From Candidatus Saccharicenans sp. (GTDB taxonomy: Bacteria; Acidobacteriota; Aminicenantia; Aminicenantales; Saccharicenantaceae), in NCBI GenBank assembly GCA_024653405.1, contig JANLGB010000078.1:1-9922 (forward strand): DNA of 9,922 nt, read 5' to 3'. The position numbers and the translations under genes are program-made. Position 1 is the first letter of the stretch, and every line of letters begins with the position of its first letter. Below, one piece after another: positions 1-7,798 of the stretch. A model generated the notes under the pieces. The model saw only the letters and a list, made by a program, of their open reading frames with translations, ran no database searches and was not told where the DNA came from.

Positions 1-648
1 CTGCAGAACGCTGACCGGGGCTGGAGCACATATGAACGGGAATTCATGTTTCACAACCTGCTGCGCGACAATGGTTACTTTGTTCTCGATGTTGATTATC
101 GCGGCAGCAGCGGTTACGGCCGGGATTTCCGCACCGGCATCTACCGTCACATGGGCGGAAAGGACCTGGACGACGTGGTCGACGGGGCCAAATTTCTGGT
201 GGAAAAATATCAAGTCAACCCGAAGGCTATCGGCTGTTATGGCGGGAGCTACGGCGGTTTCCTGACCTTGATGGCCATGTTCACCACCGACACCTTTAAG
301 GCTGGAGCGGCCCTGCGGCCGGTCACCGACTGGGCCCATTACCACCCGAACTACACCGTGGACATCCTGAACCTGCCGCAGAAAGACCCTGAAGCCTACA
401 AGCAGAGCTCACCCATCTATTTCGCCGAGGGGCTGAAGGGTGCCCTGCTTATTTGCCACGGCATGGTCGACACCAACGTTCACTTCCAGGACACGGTGAG
501 GCTGGTCCAGCGGCTGATTGAACTGGGCAAGGAAAACTGGGAAGTGGCCATCTACCCGGCCGAGGACCATTCCTTCCGCAATACTTCTTCCTGGGTGGAC
601 GAATACCGCAGGATTTTTAAGCTATTCGAAACGCAGCTGAAAAAATAG
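1..648 (+). CDS. S9 family (prolyl oligopeptidase-type) serine peptidase, C-terminal part
   Basis: The frame is open from base 1, so the gene begins before the window; the ATG at 46 is internal. The 215 visible residues are an alpha/beta-hydrolase catalytic domain of the S9 family (dipeptidyl peptidase IV / acylaminoacyl peptidase type), which cleaves peptides. [10 protein letters not shown] stretch lies near the start. The nucleophile is the serine of GGSYGG (codon 247-249), the acid is the Asp of HGMVD (codon 469-471), and the base is the His of AEDHSF (codon 568-570). The spacing and order Ser-Asp-His fit the family, so the triad is complete. The N-terminal beta-propeller expected in full-length members (600-700 residues) would lie upstream. 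It is convergent with the next gene. The exact substrate and any signal peptide cannot be seen. Confidence 0.93.
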   Translation: MQNADRGWSTYEREFMFHNLLRDNGYFVLDVDYRGSSGYGRDFRTGIYRHMGGKDLDDVVDGAKFLVEKYQVNPKAIGCYGGSYGGFLTLMAMFTTDTFKAGAALRPVTDWAHYHPNYTVDILNLPQKDPEAYKQSSPIYFAEGLKGALLICHGMVDTNVHFQDTVRLVQRLIELGKENWEVAIYPAEDHSFRNTSSWVDEYRRIFKLFETQLKK

Positions 649-883
649 AGGTGGCCCAAAACTAAGACTACCCCTGAAACAAGCAATCTCGCTCGCAAAG
701 GATTGCCTGAGCTGGGAATACGAATGATGTCACCTGGTCTTTTCTTCTTATAGAGCCTTGCGTGTCCTATATGAAACTTTGTCTTGAATAACCAGAAGCC
801 TGAAAAATCCAGAAAAAGGCCTTTGAATTGATCAATGATTTTTCTTATTATTTTTATTGGAATTTCCAGGTTCCCCTTTTTAT

Positions 884-903
884 AAAGCTGACTAATCAGC
901 CTT
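884..903 (-). terminator. Possible stem-loop terminator of the kinase-aminotransferase gene
   Basis: On the minus strand, four bases after the stop codon, AAGGCTGA and TCAGCTTT pair across a TTAG loop (8 bp with one G-U). The G-U becomes an A-C mismatch on the plus strand, so the hairpin suits minus-strand RNA. The tail (TATAAAAAGG) has no good U-run, so intrinsic termination is uncertain. The rest of the convergent gap 649-883 shows only small palindromes (683-688 with 701-706; 815-824) and a T-rich stretch near 836-860. Confidence 0.4.
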
Positions 904-907
904 CAAA

Positions 908-3262
908 TTAATCCAAGGTCCCAAGAACCAGGTCGAGGTTTTCCACCACCCGGTCGACGTCATTACTGGTGAATACCAGGGGCGGTTTTATTTTAATGAC
1001 GTTGCGGAAGGGGCCGTCGGTGCTGAGCAAAATCCCGCGGTCTTTCATCTTTTCTATTATGTCCTTCGCTTCCGCGGTAGCCGGCTCCAGGGTTTTTCTA
1101 TCCCTGACCAGCTCCACCCCGAGAAAGAGGCCGCGACCGCGGACCTCACCCACCAGGCGATGCCTTTTCTGAAGTTTCCTTAGCTCCCGGAGAAAATAAT
1201 CGCCCACTCGGCGGGCATTTTCCTGGAGGTTTTCTTCTTCTATAGCTTCCAGGACGGCCAGGCCGGCGGCGCAGCTTACCGGGTTGCCGCCAAAGGTGTT
1301 GAAGTATTCCATGCCGGTCGCAAAACGCCGAGCGATGTCAGCCGTGGTGATGACCGCTCCAATCGGATGGCCGTTGCCGATGGGCTTGCCCAGGGTGACG
1401 ATGTCGGGTGAAGCTTCCTGCGATTCAAATCCCCAGAAAAAATAACCGGGCCGGCCGAACCCGACCTGAACTTCATCAGCTATGGTTACCCCGCCCGCTG
1501 ATTTGACGACTTCAAAGGCTTTTTTCAGGAAACGGGGCGGGAAAAACACCTGCCCGGCGCAACTCATGATCGATTCGGAAATCATTCCCACCAGCTTTTT
1601 TTTCTCCGCTTGAAGGCTGGCAACCAGCTTTTTAACTTCGGCCGCATATTTTTCTGCGGTTTCTTCGCTCCGTCCTCGGTACAGGCCGCGGTAGGGGTCG
1701 GGAGTTGGAACCTTATGAACAAAAGGCGGAGCCCCTTTGCCACCCGGCCCGTCGAACTTATAGGGACTTATTTCAACGAGCGAGGTCAGGCTGCCGTGGT
1801 AAGCCCCGTCAATGACCAGGAGCTCAGAACCGCCGGTAAAGTTCCTGGCCAGGCGCAGAGCCAGGTCATTAGCTTCGCTGCCGGAATTGACCAGGAAACA
1901 ATGAGTAAATTTCCGGGGGAAGCGGGCAAGAAGCTTTTCGATATAGGCTGACAGCTGGTCGTAGAGGTACCTAGTATTGGTGTTGAGCACGGTCATCTGC
2001 CTGGCTACGGCCCGGGCCACCCGGGGATGGCAGTGGCCGAGATGGCAGACGTTGTTGACGCAGTCCAGGTAGCTTCGACTTTCGGAGTCGAACAGGAACT
2101 GCCCGGCTCCCCTTACGATGTGAAGTGGTTTCCGGTAAGACAAGCTCAGGGCTTCGGAGAGGTGAGCTTTTCTAAAGGTCAGGAGGCTGTCTTTCTGCCG
2201 GGCGGGGCTGGCCGTCTCCAGGCCGCAGCTCCGGTAAAAAAGGCGGCGCCATTTTTCCGGGTTTCCTGAAAGAAGGAAATCGAGAAGCTTCCAGCCGGGC
2301 TCTTCCGAAACCCTCATGTAGGCATTTTGGGGCTCGACCTGTCTTCTCCAGGCAGCCAGGCTCAGGCTGATGACCAGGCGGGCCAGGATAAGATAAAAAA
2401 TGAGGTCGAGTTCCTCTTTTCTGAGGGGATTTAGCGAGTTATAAGCACCGATTATTTTCGAGGCAACTTTTTCTTTTTCGCTGGCATCGCCGGCAAGCAT
2501 CAGGGCATAGGTCAGGGCCAGGGCCGGCTCGGCCGCCAGGTAGGATTCGGTCATGTCTCCAAAGTCTATCAGCCCCACCAGGCGGTAGCCGGATTTCCGG
2601 CCGGGTGCCAGGAGGAAATTATGCTCGTTGGCATCACCGTAGATGACCTGCTTTCTCAACCTGTGGTCTTCAGGCCGGACTACAGTTTCATATTGCAGAA
2701 GGCAGTAGTCGAGCTTCCTGCGGCCGGTCGGGTCGGACAGGTACTTGAGCCTGTCCGCCGCCAAAAGGACGTTTTTGACATCCCAGGGCAAAACCCGTCT
2801 CTGCCCCGGGTGGTAAAAATCTTTAAGAACCAGGTCTATCCTGGCCAATAAAGCTGCAATTTCTCGCCACGGGCCGGGATTTATTTTTTTTAACGCAGCC
2901 AGGGGTATCCCCTCTACGAATTCAAAAAGACGGGCCCGGTAGATTTTTTTATCGGCGGCTGAAAAAGGGATTATCAATTGGCCGCTTTTGGCGGGAACGG
3001 GACGGGGGAAATTATAGCCGGCCAGCTTTCGGTTGAGGAGCAGCAGGACCTGGTTTTCAAAATCCAGGCTGTCCTCCCGGTCAAATTCAGAGGCTATCTT
3101 TAGCACCAGCTTCTGCCCGTTATCGAGCTGCAGCAGGAAGTTCTGGTAACGGTCGCCGTTAAGCGGAACAATTTTTTGCGGCTTTATCCCGAAGAATTCA
3201 CCCAGCAGGAGATTCACTTCTTTGATTGACAGGGCCGGTTTGCGGTATTCGAGGCTCGACAT
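908..3262 (-). CDS. Fusion of APH-fold small-molecule kinase and class III PLP aminotransferase/phospho-lyase
   Basis: This is a 784-residue two-domain protein. Residues ~10-340 are an aminoglycoside phosphotransferase (APH/choline kinase) fold: ATP-binding Lys in LVLKIAS (~55), catalytic loop YGDANEHN (~208-215, canonical HGDxxxxN with Tyr for the first His) and metal-binding IDFGD (~232-236). Residues ~360-784 are a fold-type I class III aminotransferase: NSGSEAND (~459-466, cofactor phosphate), DEVQVGFGR (Asp ~596, pyridine nitrogen) and TLGKPIGNG (Lys ~626, Schiff base). Related human enzymes act in pairs: hydroxylysine kinase with phosphohydroxylysine phospho-lyase, and ethanolamine-phosphate phospho-lyase. 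I infer that this fusion phosphorylates an amino alcohol and then eliminates phosphate. Some bacterial fusions carry an extra M23 domain, which is absent here. Start choice: the ATG at 3262 has GGAG six bases upstream (3269-3272 on plus). A GTG at 3292 is in frame but has no comparable site. The substrate is unknown. Confidence 0.9.
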   Translation of the reverse strand: MSSLEYRKPALSIKEVNLLLGEFFGIKPQKIVPLNGDRYQNFLLQLDNGQKLVLKIASEFDREDSLDFENQVLLLLNRKLAGYNFPRPVPAKSGQLIIPFSAADKKIYRARLFEFVEGIPLAALKKINPGPWREIAALLARIDLVLKDFYHPGQRRVLPWDVKNVLLAADRLKYLSDPTGRRKLDYCLLQYETVVRPEDHRLRKQVIYGDANEHNFLLAPGRKSGYRLVGLIDFGDMTESYLAAEPALALTYALMLAGDASEKEKVASKIIGAYNSLNPLRKEELDLIFYLILARLVISLSLAAWRRQVEPQNAYMRVSEEPGWKLLDFLLSGNPEKWRRLFYRSCGLETASPARQKDSLLTFRKAHLSEALSLSYRKPLHIVRGAGQFLFDSESRSYLDCVNNVCHLGHCHPRVARAVARQMTVLNTNTRYLYDQLSAYIEKLLARFPRKFTHCFLVNSGSEANDLALRLARNFTGGSELLVIDGAYHGSLTSLVEISPYKFDGPGGKGAPPFVHKVPTPDPYRGLYRGRSEETAEKYAAEVKKLVASLQAEKKKLVGMISESIMSCAGQVFFPPRFLKKAFEVVKSAGGVTIADEVQVGFGRPGYFFWGFESQEASPDIVTLGKPIGNGHPIGAVITTADIARRFATGMEYFNTFGGNPVSCAAGLAVLEAIEEENLQENARRVGDYFLRELRKLQKRHRLVGEVRGRGLFLGVELVRDRKTLEPATAEAKDIIEKMKDRGILLSTDGPFRNVIKIKPPLVFTSNDVDRVVENLDLVLGTLD

Positions 3263-3661
3263 GAAGTTCTCCGACTTTAAGCGGTCCGGCACAAATTATA
3301 TGTTCTGGCCTCAGAATCTTCAAGGATATAAGAAGGCCAAGACCGGCAGAAGTTATTCGGCCGGGATGAATTGAGGATTCCGCACCCAAAACCAAAACCT
3401 TTGATCCGTTAATCCGGGGTAATCTTGGTTCTCCTGCCCTGCCTAATTTCTTTATAAGTAATCATGGCTCAAGGCAGCCTGGCGCCGGGAATTTTTATAT
3501 TAGTGCTGATTTATGTTAACTATCTATGAGTTAAAGCCTCTTCCCTGCCGTTAAAATTTCCAGGAAACTTGTGGCGCCAGCATCCTGCCCCGGGCTTGCC
3601 TTTTTCAGTGCACAATGGAGGGCAGCCGTCACTTACCAAGTGCCTCTGCTCGAGACCGATT

Positions 3662-3676
3662 AGCCGCCAGGCGGCT
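3662..3676. repeat. Perfect 7-bp inverted repeat (possible operator)
   Basis: AGCCGCC and GGCGGCT are separated by one base in the spacer upstream of the ABC genes. The dyad could be a dimeric regulator site, or a short RNA hairpin with five pairs and a five-base loop. It lies about 55 bases upstream of the candidate -35 box. The function is inferred only from symmetry and position. Confidence 0.3.
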
Positions 3677-3730
3677 TCCGGGAACTGACCCTTGCCTAAA
3701 TAACCTGGCTAACCCAAAGCAGCCGGCCCG

Positions 3731-3760
3731 TTGACAGGAAGGCTTTATTTTTATATAGGA
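3731..3760 (+). promoter_or_regulatory. Candidate promoter and ribosome-binding site of the ABC genes
   Basis: A perfect -35-like TTGACA lies at 3731-3736. The A/T-rich stretch after it contains TATATA (3752-3757, 15-bp spacing) or TATAGG (3754-3759, 17-bp spacing). AGGA at 3757-3760 sits nine bases before the ATG at 3770 and is the best ribosome-binding match. The two readings conflict, because a transcript starting just after the -10 would lack the AGGA. Either the message is nearly leaderless or the true promoter lies further upstream. Confidence 0.35.
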
Positions 3761-3769
3761 TAATATAAG

Positions 3770-4687
3770 ATGGGCATAGTACTGGAACTGGAAAATGTGC
3801 ACAAGGCTTACAAGGTCGGTTTTATTCCTCGGAAAAAACCGGTCCTGAAGGGCGTTTCTTTCCAGGTCAACGAGGGCGAGATCTTCGGCTACCTCGGGCC
3901 GAACGGCGCCGGCAAGACCACCACCATCAAATGCATCCTCAACCTGATTTTTCCCGATGCCGGTCGGATTACTATTTTCGGCGAGGATTCGCTCCGGCCG
4001 CGGGCCCGGCAGCGGGTCGGTTTCCTACCGGAAAATCCCTACTTCTACGATTACCTGACGGGGCGGGAATTCCTGGGGTTCTATGCCGACCTGCTGGGAC
4101 TTCACGGGCAGACCAGAGAGGAAAAGATCGGCTACTTCTTGAAGCTGGTGGGCATGGAGCGGGCAGCCGACCTGCAGCTCCGGAAATACTCGCGGGGCAT
4201 GCTGCAGAGAATCGGACTGGCCCAGGCCCTGCTCAACGACCCGGCCCTGGTGATCCTGGATGAACCTATGGGCGGACTGGACCCCATCGGACGCAAGGAA
4301 TTCCGGGACATCATCGTCAACCTGAAAAAGGAAGGAAAGACAGTTTTCCTCAGCTCCCACATCCTGCAGGACATCGAGATGATCTGCGACCGGGTGGCCA
4401 TCATCCTGGCCGGCGAGGTCATCAACCAGGGTTACCTCGGCGACCTGATCTCAGAAAAAGTCCTGTACACCGAAATCATCATCGGCGGAGTGCCAGCGGC
4501 CGAGTTTAACCACCTGGGGGAAAGCGTTTCCACCAGCGGCGACCGGGTGCTGCTCAAGGTTTACGAAGAAGCCAAAATTGACCAGGTGATAAACCTGGTG
4601 CAGCAGAAAAAGGGAAAAATCATCTCGCTTATTCCCAGGACCGAGACCCTGGAAGATATCTTCGTCAACATGGTGAAGAGCCAATGA
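3770..4687 (+). CDS. ABC-2 type transporter ATP-binding protein
   Basis: A complete 305-residue nucleotide-binding subunit that powers an ABC-2 exporter (NatA/CcmA-like group). It has Walker A GPNGAGKTT (residues 43-51), a Q-loop region GFLPENP (84-90) where Glu stands near the usual Gln, a signature-like YSRGM (140-144; SRGM replaces canonical SGGQ, as is common in this group), Walker B VILDEP (161-166), D-loop GGLDP (168-172) and the H-loop His of SSH (197). The ~80 residues after this are the extra C-terminal domain typical of this subfamily. Its stop overlaps the start of the permease gene by four bases (ATGA), so the two are translationally coupled and form the transporter together. The exported substrate cannot be told from sequence. 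Confidence 0.94.
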   Translation: MGIVLELENVHKAYKVGFIPRKKPVLKGVSFQVNEGEIFGYLGPNGAGKTTTIKCILNLIFPDAGRITIFGEDSLRPRARQRVGFLPENPYFYDYLTGREFLGFYADLLGLHGQTREEKIGYFLKLVGMERAADLQLRKYSRGMLQRIGLAQALLNDPALVILDEPMGGLDPIGRKEFRDIIVNLKKEGKTVFLSSHILQDIEMICDRVAIILAGEVINQGYLGDLISEKVLYTEIIIGGVPAAEFNHLGESVSTSGDRVLLKVYEEAKIDQVINLVQQKKGKIISLIPRTETLEDIFVNMVKSQ

Positions 4688-5448
4688 AAATAACCACCAT
4701 TGCTCTGAACACTTTCAAGGAAGCCAAGAGGGACCGGGTGCTGTACCTGCTGTTTTTCTTCGTGGCCGTCTGCCTGCTGTTCTCCCGCTTCCTGGCCCTG
4801 CTGACGGTGGGCGACCGGGTGAAGATCATCAAGGACGTGGGGCTGGCTTCAATTTCGTTTTTTGGCATGCTGATGGCCATCCTGATTGGTACCGGGCTGG
4901 TGTATAAAGAGATAGACAAGAAGACGATTTTCACCTTGCTGGCCAAGCCCATCCACCGGGCCGAGTTTTTGCTGGGAAAATTCCTGGGGCTGGTGCTGAC
5001 CATCTTTATCATGACCGGGCTGATGACCGCGGTCTTTCTGCTGATTCTGTTCCTGCACACTTTTACCGTGGACTGGAAAATCCTGCTGGCCATTCTTTAC
5101 ATTTTCTTTGAGCTGTGTCTGATGACAGCCGTGGCCCTGCTGTTTTCTACTTTCACCACGCCCATCCTGGCTTCGCTCTACTCACTGGCCTTTTACCTCA
5201 TCGGGCACCTGTCCTGGAGCCTGGAGATGCTGATCAAAAAGGTCAAGAGCGGGACGGGGCGGGCAGTCCTGCGGCTGCTGTACACGGTGCTCCCCGACCT
5301 GGAGAATTTTAACTTCAAGACCGAAGTGGTGCACAACCTGCCGCTTCCGGCCAAGTTACTCGGCTGGAGCTTGGTTTACGGAGTGGTCTACACGGCTTTC
5401 CTGCTGTTGCTGGCCATGCTGGTCTTCCGGCGGCGGGATTTTGTCTAA
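4684..5448 (+). CDS. ABC-2 type transporter permease
   Basis: A 254-residue integral membrane protein. I count about six hydrophobic segments, at roughly residues 18-40, 52-74, 97-122, 132-155, 156-180 and 225-248. The N-terminal amphipathic stretch before the first segment (NTFKEAKRDRVLY) and the loop containing YKEIDKKTIFTLLAKPI are typical of the ABC-2 permease family that partners NatA-like ATPases. The ATG overlaps the ATPase stop. One ATPase and one permease suggest a homodimeric half-transporter arrangement. Similar gene pairs often sit near pilus or secretion genes, as here, but the cargo is unknown. Confidence 0.9.
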   Translation: MKITTIALNTFKEAKRDRVLYLLFFFVAVCLLFSRFLALLTVGDRVKIIKDVGLASISFFGMLMAILIGTGLVYKEIDKKTIFTLLAKPIHRAEFLLGKFLGLVLTIFIMTGLMTAVFLLILFLHTFTVDWKILLAILYIFFELCLMTAVALLFSTFTTPILASLYSLAFYLIGHLSWSLEMLIKKVKSGTGRAVLRLLYTVLPDLENFNFKTEVVHNLPLPAKLLGWSLVYGVVYTAFLLLLAMLVFRRRDFV

Positions 5449-5940
5449 TCTGAGGGGCGGCTGAGGAGGGCAGCCAGGGCCGGGACCATAAATTCGGGGC
5501 GAGAAAGGAAGGGATGGGGAAGAGAAAGAGAAAGCCAGGGAGGAGCGGAAAGGGAGAAAAAAAGAAAGAGAAGTGAGCCAGATTTCCAATTGCATCGAGG
5601 GGCTATCATAAAATATAAGGGCAGAAAAAGTGGAGAAAAGAAGGTTAGCCAGAGGCCAGACGGAGTGAAGGCTCAAGAAGGAGAGGAAGGATAAAAAGAA
5701 AAGTTTAGGGGCTCAGACGGTTGCAAGGAATATGAATAGCAAGAGAAAAGTTTTGGAGAGAACGACACAGGAAAAGGTCGTCCTAAGCGGAAAGAACAGA
5801 AAGAGATTACCAATAGCAGAACCCACGAATAGGAATGATAAGAGCCAGGAATTCGGAGGTGGACGGCAGAGCCTTAAAATGGCAACTGAAGCATAAAGAA
5901 GAAGAAGAAAAGAAGACAAAGAAGAAAAAGAAAAGAAGAG
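5449..5940. other. Purine-rich intergenic spacer with a polypurine tract
   Basis: About 490 bases lack a convincing gene. By hand count roughly three quarters of plus-strand bases from 5461 to 5940 are purines, reaching about 90 percent in 5521-5580 and 5881-5940. Bases 5895-5940 contain a single pyrimidine (5917) and include GAA and GAAA repeats running straight into the next start codon. A frame in phase with the permease stays open from 5449 to a stop at 5692, but its Arg/Lys/Glu/Gly content simply mirrors the base bias. A small hairpin (GGCTG/CAGCC, 5459-5475) follows the permease stop without a U-run. Confidence 0.75.
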
Positions 5941-6819
5941 ATGAAAGAAATCGAAACTCAGGCGAGCGGTGAGAAGATACTAAGGCGCCAGAGGAATCTG
6001 CTGGTGCTGGGGCTGGTGGTTTCGCTGCTGTTGTTTTCCTGGTTGAAAATCCAGACCGATAAAGTAGCCCGGAACAGGGTGCCCGGTTCGTCCATCATTT
6101 ACCTTCCGTCGGGCAAATACCTGAAGCCTATGACTTTCGGTTATTCATCACTGGCCGCTGACCTGATTTACCTGTGGGCCATCCAGTACTACGGGACGTA
6201 TGAAATCACTGACCGCTTCCAGTACCTGCAGCATATCTTCTCCATCATCGCCGAACTCGACCCGAAGTATGTCGACCCTTATGAAGTGGGGGCCCTGATT
6301 GCTGTCTATGATGCCCATGACCCGAAGTTAGCTTACAAGATACTGGACATGGGGCTGGAGAAAAATCCCGATATGTGGATTTTCCCCTTCCAGGCCGGCC
6401 ACATTGCCCAGATGCAGAAAGATTTTGAGGTGGCCCGGGAATATTACCGGAGAGCCATGGAGATTCCGGGAGCAGCGCCGCTTGTCAAGCGGCTCTATGC
6501 TAACGCCACCTACCGGACAATGAATTACCAGGAAGCCTGGGAGATGTGGAAAGAGGTCTATGAGACGGCCCAGGAAAACTGGGTCAAGGATATTGCCTAC
6601 AACCATCTTTACCGGGTGAAATCGACGGTGGATACCGAGGCCCTGGGCGAGGCCGTGAAGAAATACCGGGAAAAATTCGGGCGCTGGCCGGCTGACCTGG
6701 GGCAATTGGTGCGGGCCGGGCTGATAAGAGAAGTGCCGAAGGACCTGGACGGCAAGGATTATGTCTACGACGCCAGGACGGGCCAAGTGAAGCCGGCGAG
6801 GGTGTGGTGGAAACGTTAA
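5941..6819 (+). CDS. Membrane-anchored TPR-repeat protein with GspG-like C-terminus
   Basis: A 292-residue protein. A basic N-terminus (KILRRQR) precedes one hydrophobic segment (residues ~19-36), so it is probably anchored in the inner membrane with the rest outside. A stretch with YSSLAADLIYLWAIQYYG (~68-85), followed by a LDPKYVDPYE region, is a recognisable conserved pattern. Helical TPR-like repeats cover about 95-225. The end (~237-285: EKFGRWPADLGQLV, VPKDLDG, YVYDARTG) resembles the C-terminal part of type II secretion pseudopilins. The ATG at 5941 is the first possible start after an in-frame TGA at 5887. Its ribosome site is only a polypurine tract. It overlaps the prepilin peptidase gene by 13 bases, suggesting a joint role in pilus or secretion assembly. 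The precise function is unknown. Confidence 0.8.
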   Translation: MKEIETQASGEKILRRQRNLLVLGLVVSLLLFSWLKIQTDKVARNRVPGSSIIYLPSGKYLKPMTFGYSSLAADLIYLWAIQYYGTYEITDRFQYLQHIFSIIAELDPKYVDPYEVGALIAVYDAHDPKLAYKILDMGLEKNPDMWIFPFQAGHIAQMQKDFEVAREYYRRAMEIPGAAPLVKRLYANATYRTMNYQEAWEMWKEVYETAQENWVKDIAYNHLYRVKSTVDTEALGEAVKKYREKFGRWPADLGQLVRAGLIREVPKDLDGKDYVYDARTGQVKPARVWWKR

Positions 6820-7504
6820 GGCTGATTCTGGTTGCAGTGGTGGGGCTGGTCTGGGGCAGCTTCCTGAACGTGGTGATTTACCGGCTGCCGCGGGATTTGA
6901 GCCTGGTGCGGCCGCCGTCGAGCTGTCCCAGGTGCGGGCGGCGGATCAAGTGGTACGACAACACCGGAATGTTGTCGTAGCTTGCTTTCTGGTCGTTTAT
7001 TTTAATAACCTGAGTTTTTTCGACCTGCAGTTTTTTGCTGACTGTATTTTTGTGAGCGCCCTGATTGCCCTGGGTTTCATCGATTTCTTCCACCAGGTGA
7101 TTCCGGACCACATCTCGCTGCCGGGGCTGATTCTGGCGCTGGTTTATGCGCCGTTCCATTATGATTTGAATTTGCGGCAAGCATTGGTCGGGGCGGTGGT
7201 CGGTGGAGGATTCCTGTTCATTGTCTACCTGGTTTATCTGCTATGGCGGAAGAAGGAAGGCCTGGGGATGGGCGATGTGATGATGATGCTGATGGTCGGG
7301 GCTTATTTAGGCTTGAGCCGGACCATTCTGACGTTGCTCCTGGCCTCGGTGGTCGGGGCGATAGTTGGATTACTGCTGATGAAATTCCGGGGCAAGGACC
7401 TGAAGTTTGCCCTGCCTTTTGGGAGCTTCATTGCCCCCGCGGCCTTTGTGTCACTGGTCTGGGGCACCCCCCTCATCACCTGGTACCTCTCCCTCTTCAG
7501 ATAA
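6807..7504 (+). pseudogene. pilD: A24 type IV prepilin peptidase, apparently broken by frameshift and deletion
   Basis: Prepilin peptidases cut and methylate type IV pilin-like precursors in the inner membrane. A GTG at 6807, with GAGGG just upstream, opens a frame beginning with a hydrophobic segment, GSFLNVVIYRLPR, the first zinc-type pair CPRC and IKWYDN. It then hits TAG at 6978-6980. The rest continues in another frame: a hydrophobic stretch, GFIDFFHQVIPD (catalytic Asp codon 7082-7084), GLGMGD (catalytic Asp codon 7274-7276) and several membrane segments to the stop at 7502-7504. Between WYDN and the second half, the usual segment with IPVLSY, the second CxxC pair and RYP is missing, roughly 80 bp. 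The frame change implies a net loss of 3n+1 bases. A 190-residue product from the GTG at 6932 would keep both Asp residues but lack the cysteine domain and the first membrane segment. A sequencing or assembly error is the alternative. Confidence 0.82.
6954..6979. repeat. Perfect 10-bp palindrome at the break in the prepilin peptidase gene
   Basis: TACGACAACA (6954-6963) and TGTTGTCGTA (6970-6979) are exact reverse complements around the loop CCGGAA. If only the loop were flipped to TTCCGG, the frame would read YDNIPVLS, the family's conserved motif, instead of the observed YDNTGMLS. The in-frame TAG overlaps the right end of the arm, so the apparent deletion begins at the palindrome edge. Confidence 0.9.
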
Positions 7505-7534
7505 CGGGGGACACAATACTCGTTCCCTAATTTT
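7503..7534 (+). repeat. REP-like repeat, copy A (left end)
   Basis: The core GGGGGACACAATACTCGTT (7506-7524) is followed by CCCTAATTTT. GGGGAC can pair with GTTCCC (one G-U) around a nine-base loop, giving a small hairpin typical of a REP unit. It starts inside the stop codon of the prepilin peptidase gene. Its tail CTAATTT matches copy B more closely than C or D. Confidence 0.85.
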
Positions 7535-7535
7535 A

Positions 7536-7552
7536 TTAACAATTTTTGTTAA
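7536..7552. terminator. A/T-rich hairpin behind the prepilin peptidase gene
   Basis: TTAACAA and TTGTTAA pair perfectly around TTT, about 30 bases after the stop at 7504. The stem is weak (A/T-rich) and no U-run follows, so termination is only a possibility. Otherwise the stretch 7553-7798, between this hairpin and the transposase start, holds nothing I can identify; a 64-codon frame at 7568-7762 has no family resemblance or start signal. Confidence 0.3.
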
Positions 7553-7798
7553 CCTTGTGGCAAATATATGCTCTATAAATCAAAAATACTCTCTGCCCGC
7601 CCCCCTAGCAAATTCGCAAGCCTAGATGCCAAGCCCAGCCTCACCAAGATAGATTGGAATAATGAACCTGATAAATGCGTAGGTTTATCCGTTCAATCCT
7701 TATCTCTTGTAATAAGCTTGCGCCTCCAAAAATTATCGGGAGAGAAATTTAAAGCCGAATGACATAAACCCCAGACATGCTGCGTCTTTATATTTGCA

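Larger units (their letters stand above)
3263..3769. other. Divergent intergenic spacer
   Basis: About 0.5 kb separates two divergently transcribed genes. I see no credible reading frame and no tRNA- or riboswitch-like fold. It holds the ribosome-binding site of the minus-strand gene, a 15-nt palindrome at 3662-3676, a short inverted repeat CACTT-ACC-AAGTG near 3631-3643, and a probable promoter next to the ABC gene. Transcription of both flanking genes most likely starts here. Confidence 0.6.

Noticed and set aside
3263..3292. GTG start at 3292 adding ten residues to the kinase-aminotransferase
   Set aside because: The ATG at 3262 has a well-spaced GGAG; the GTG lacks a ribosome site and the extra residues do not resemble the family.
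3590..3700. Possible tRNA or structured RNA in the divergent spacer
   Set aside because: No T-loop consensus or acceptor pairing; only isolated short hairpins were found.
5356..5919. Two minus-strand frames of 106 and 68 codons in the purine-rich spacer
   Set aside because: Their Ser/Leu/Phe-rich sequence is the direct result of the polypyrimidine complement, and one overlaps the end of the permease gene.
6878..7180. Minus-strand 100-residue frame containing YDNIPVLSY
   Set aside because: It is antisense to the prepilin peptidase gene. The motif appears only because the palindrome reads as its own complement with the loop flipped.
7568..7762. 64-codon frame upstream of the transposase
   Set aside because: No recognisable family and no ribosome site; the composition looks like non-coding DNA inside the element.
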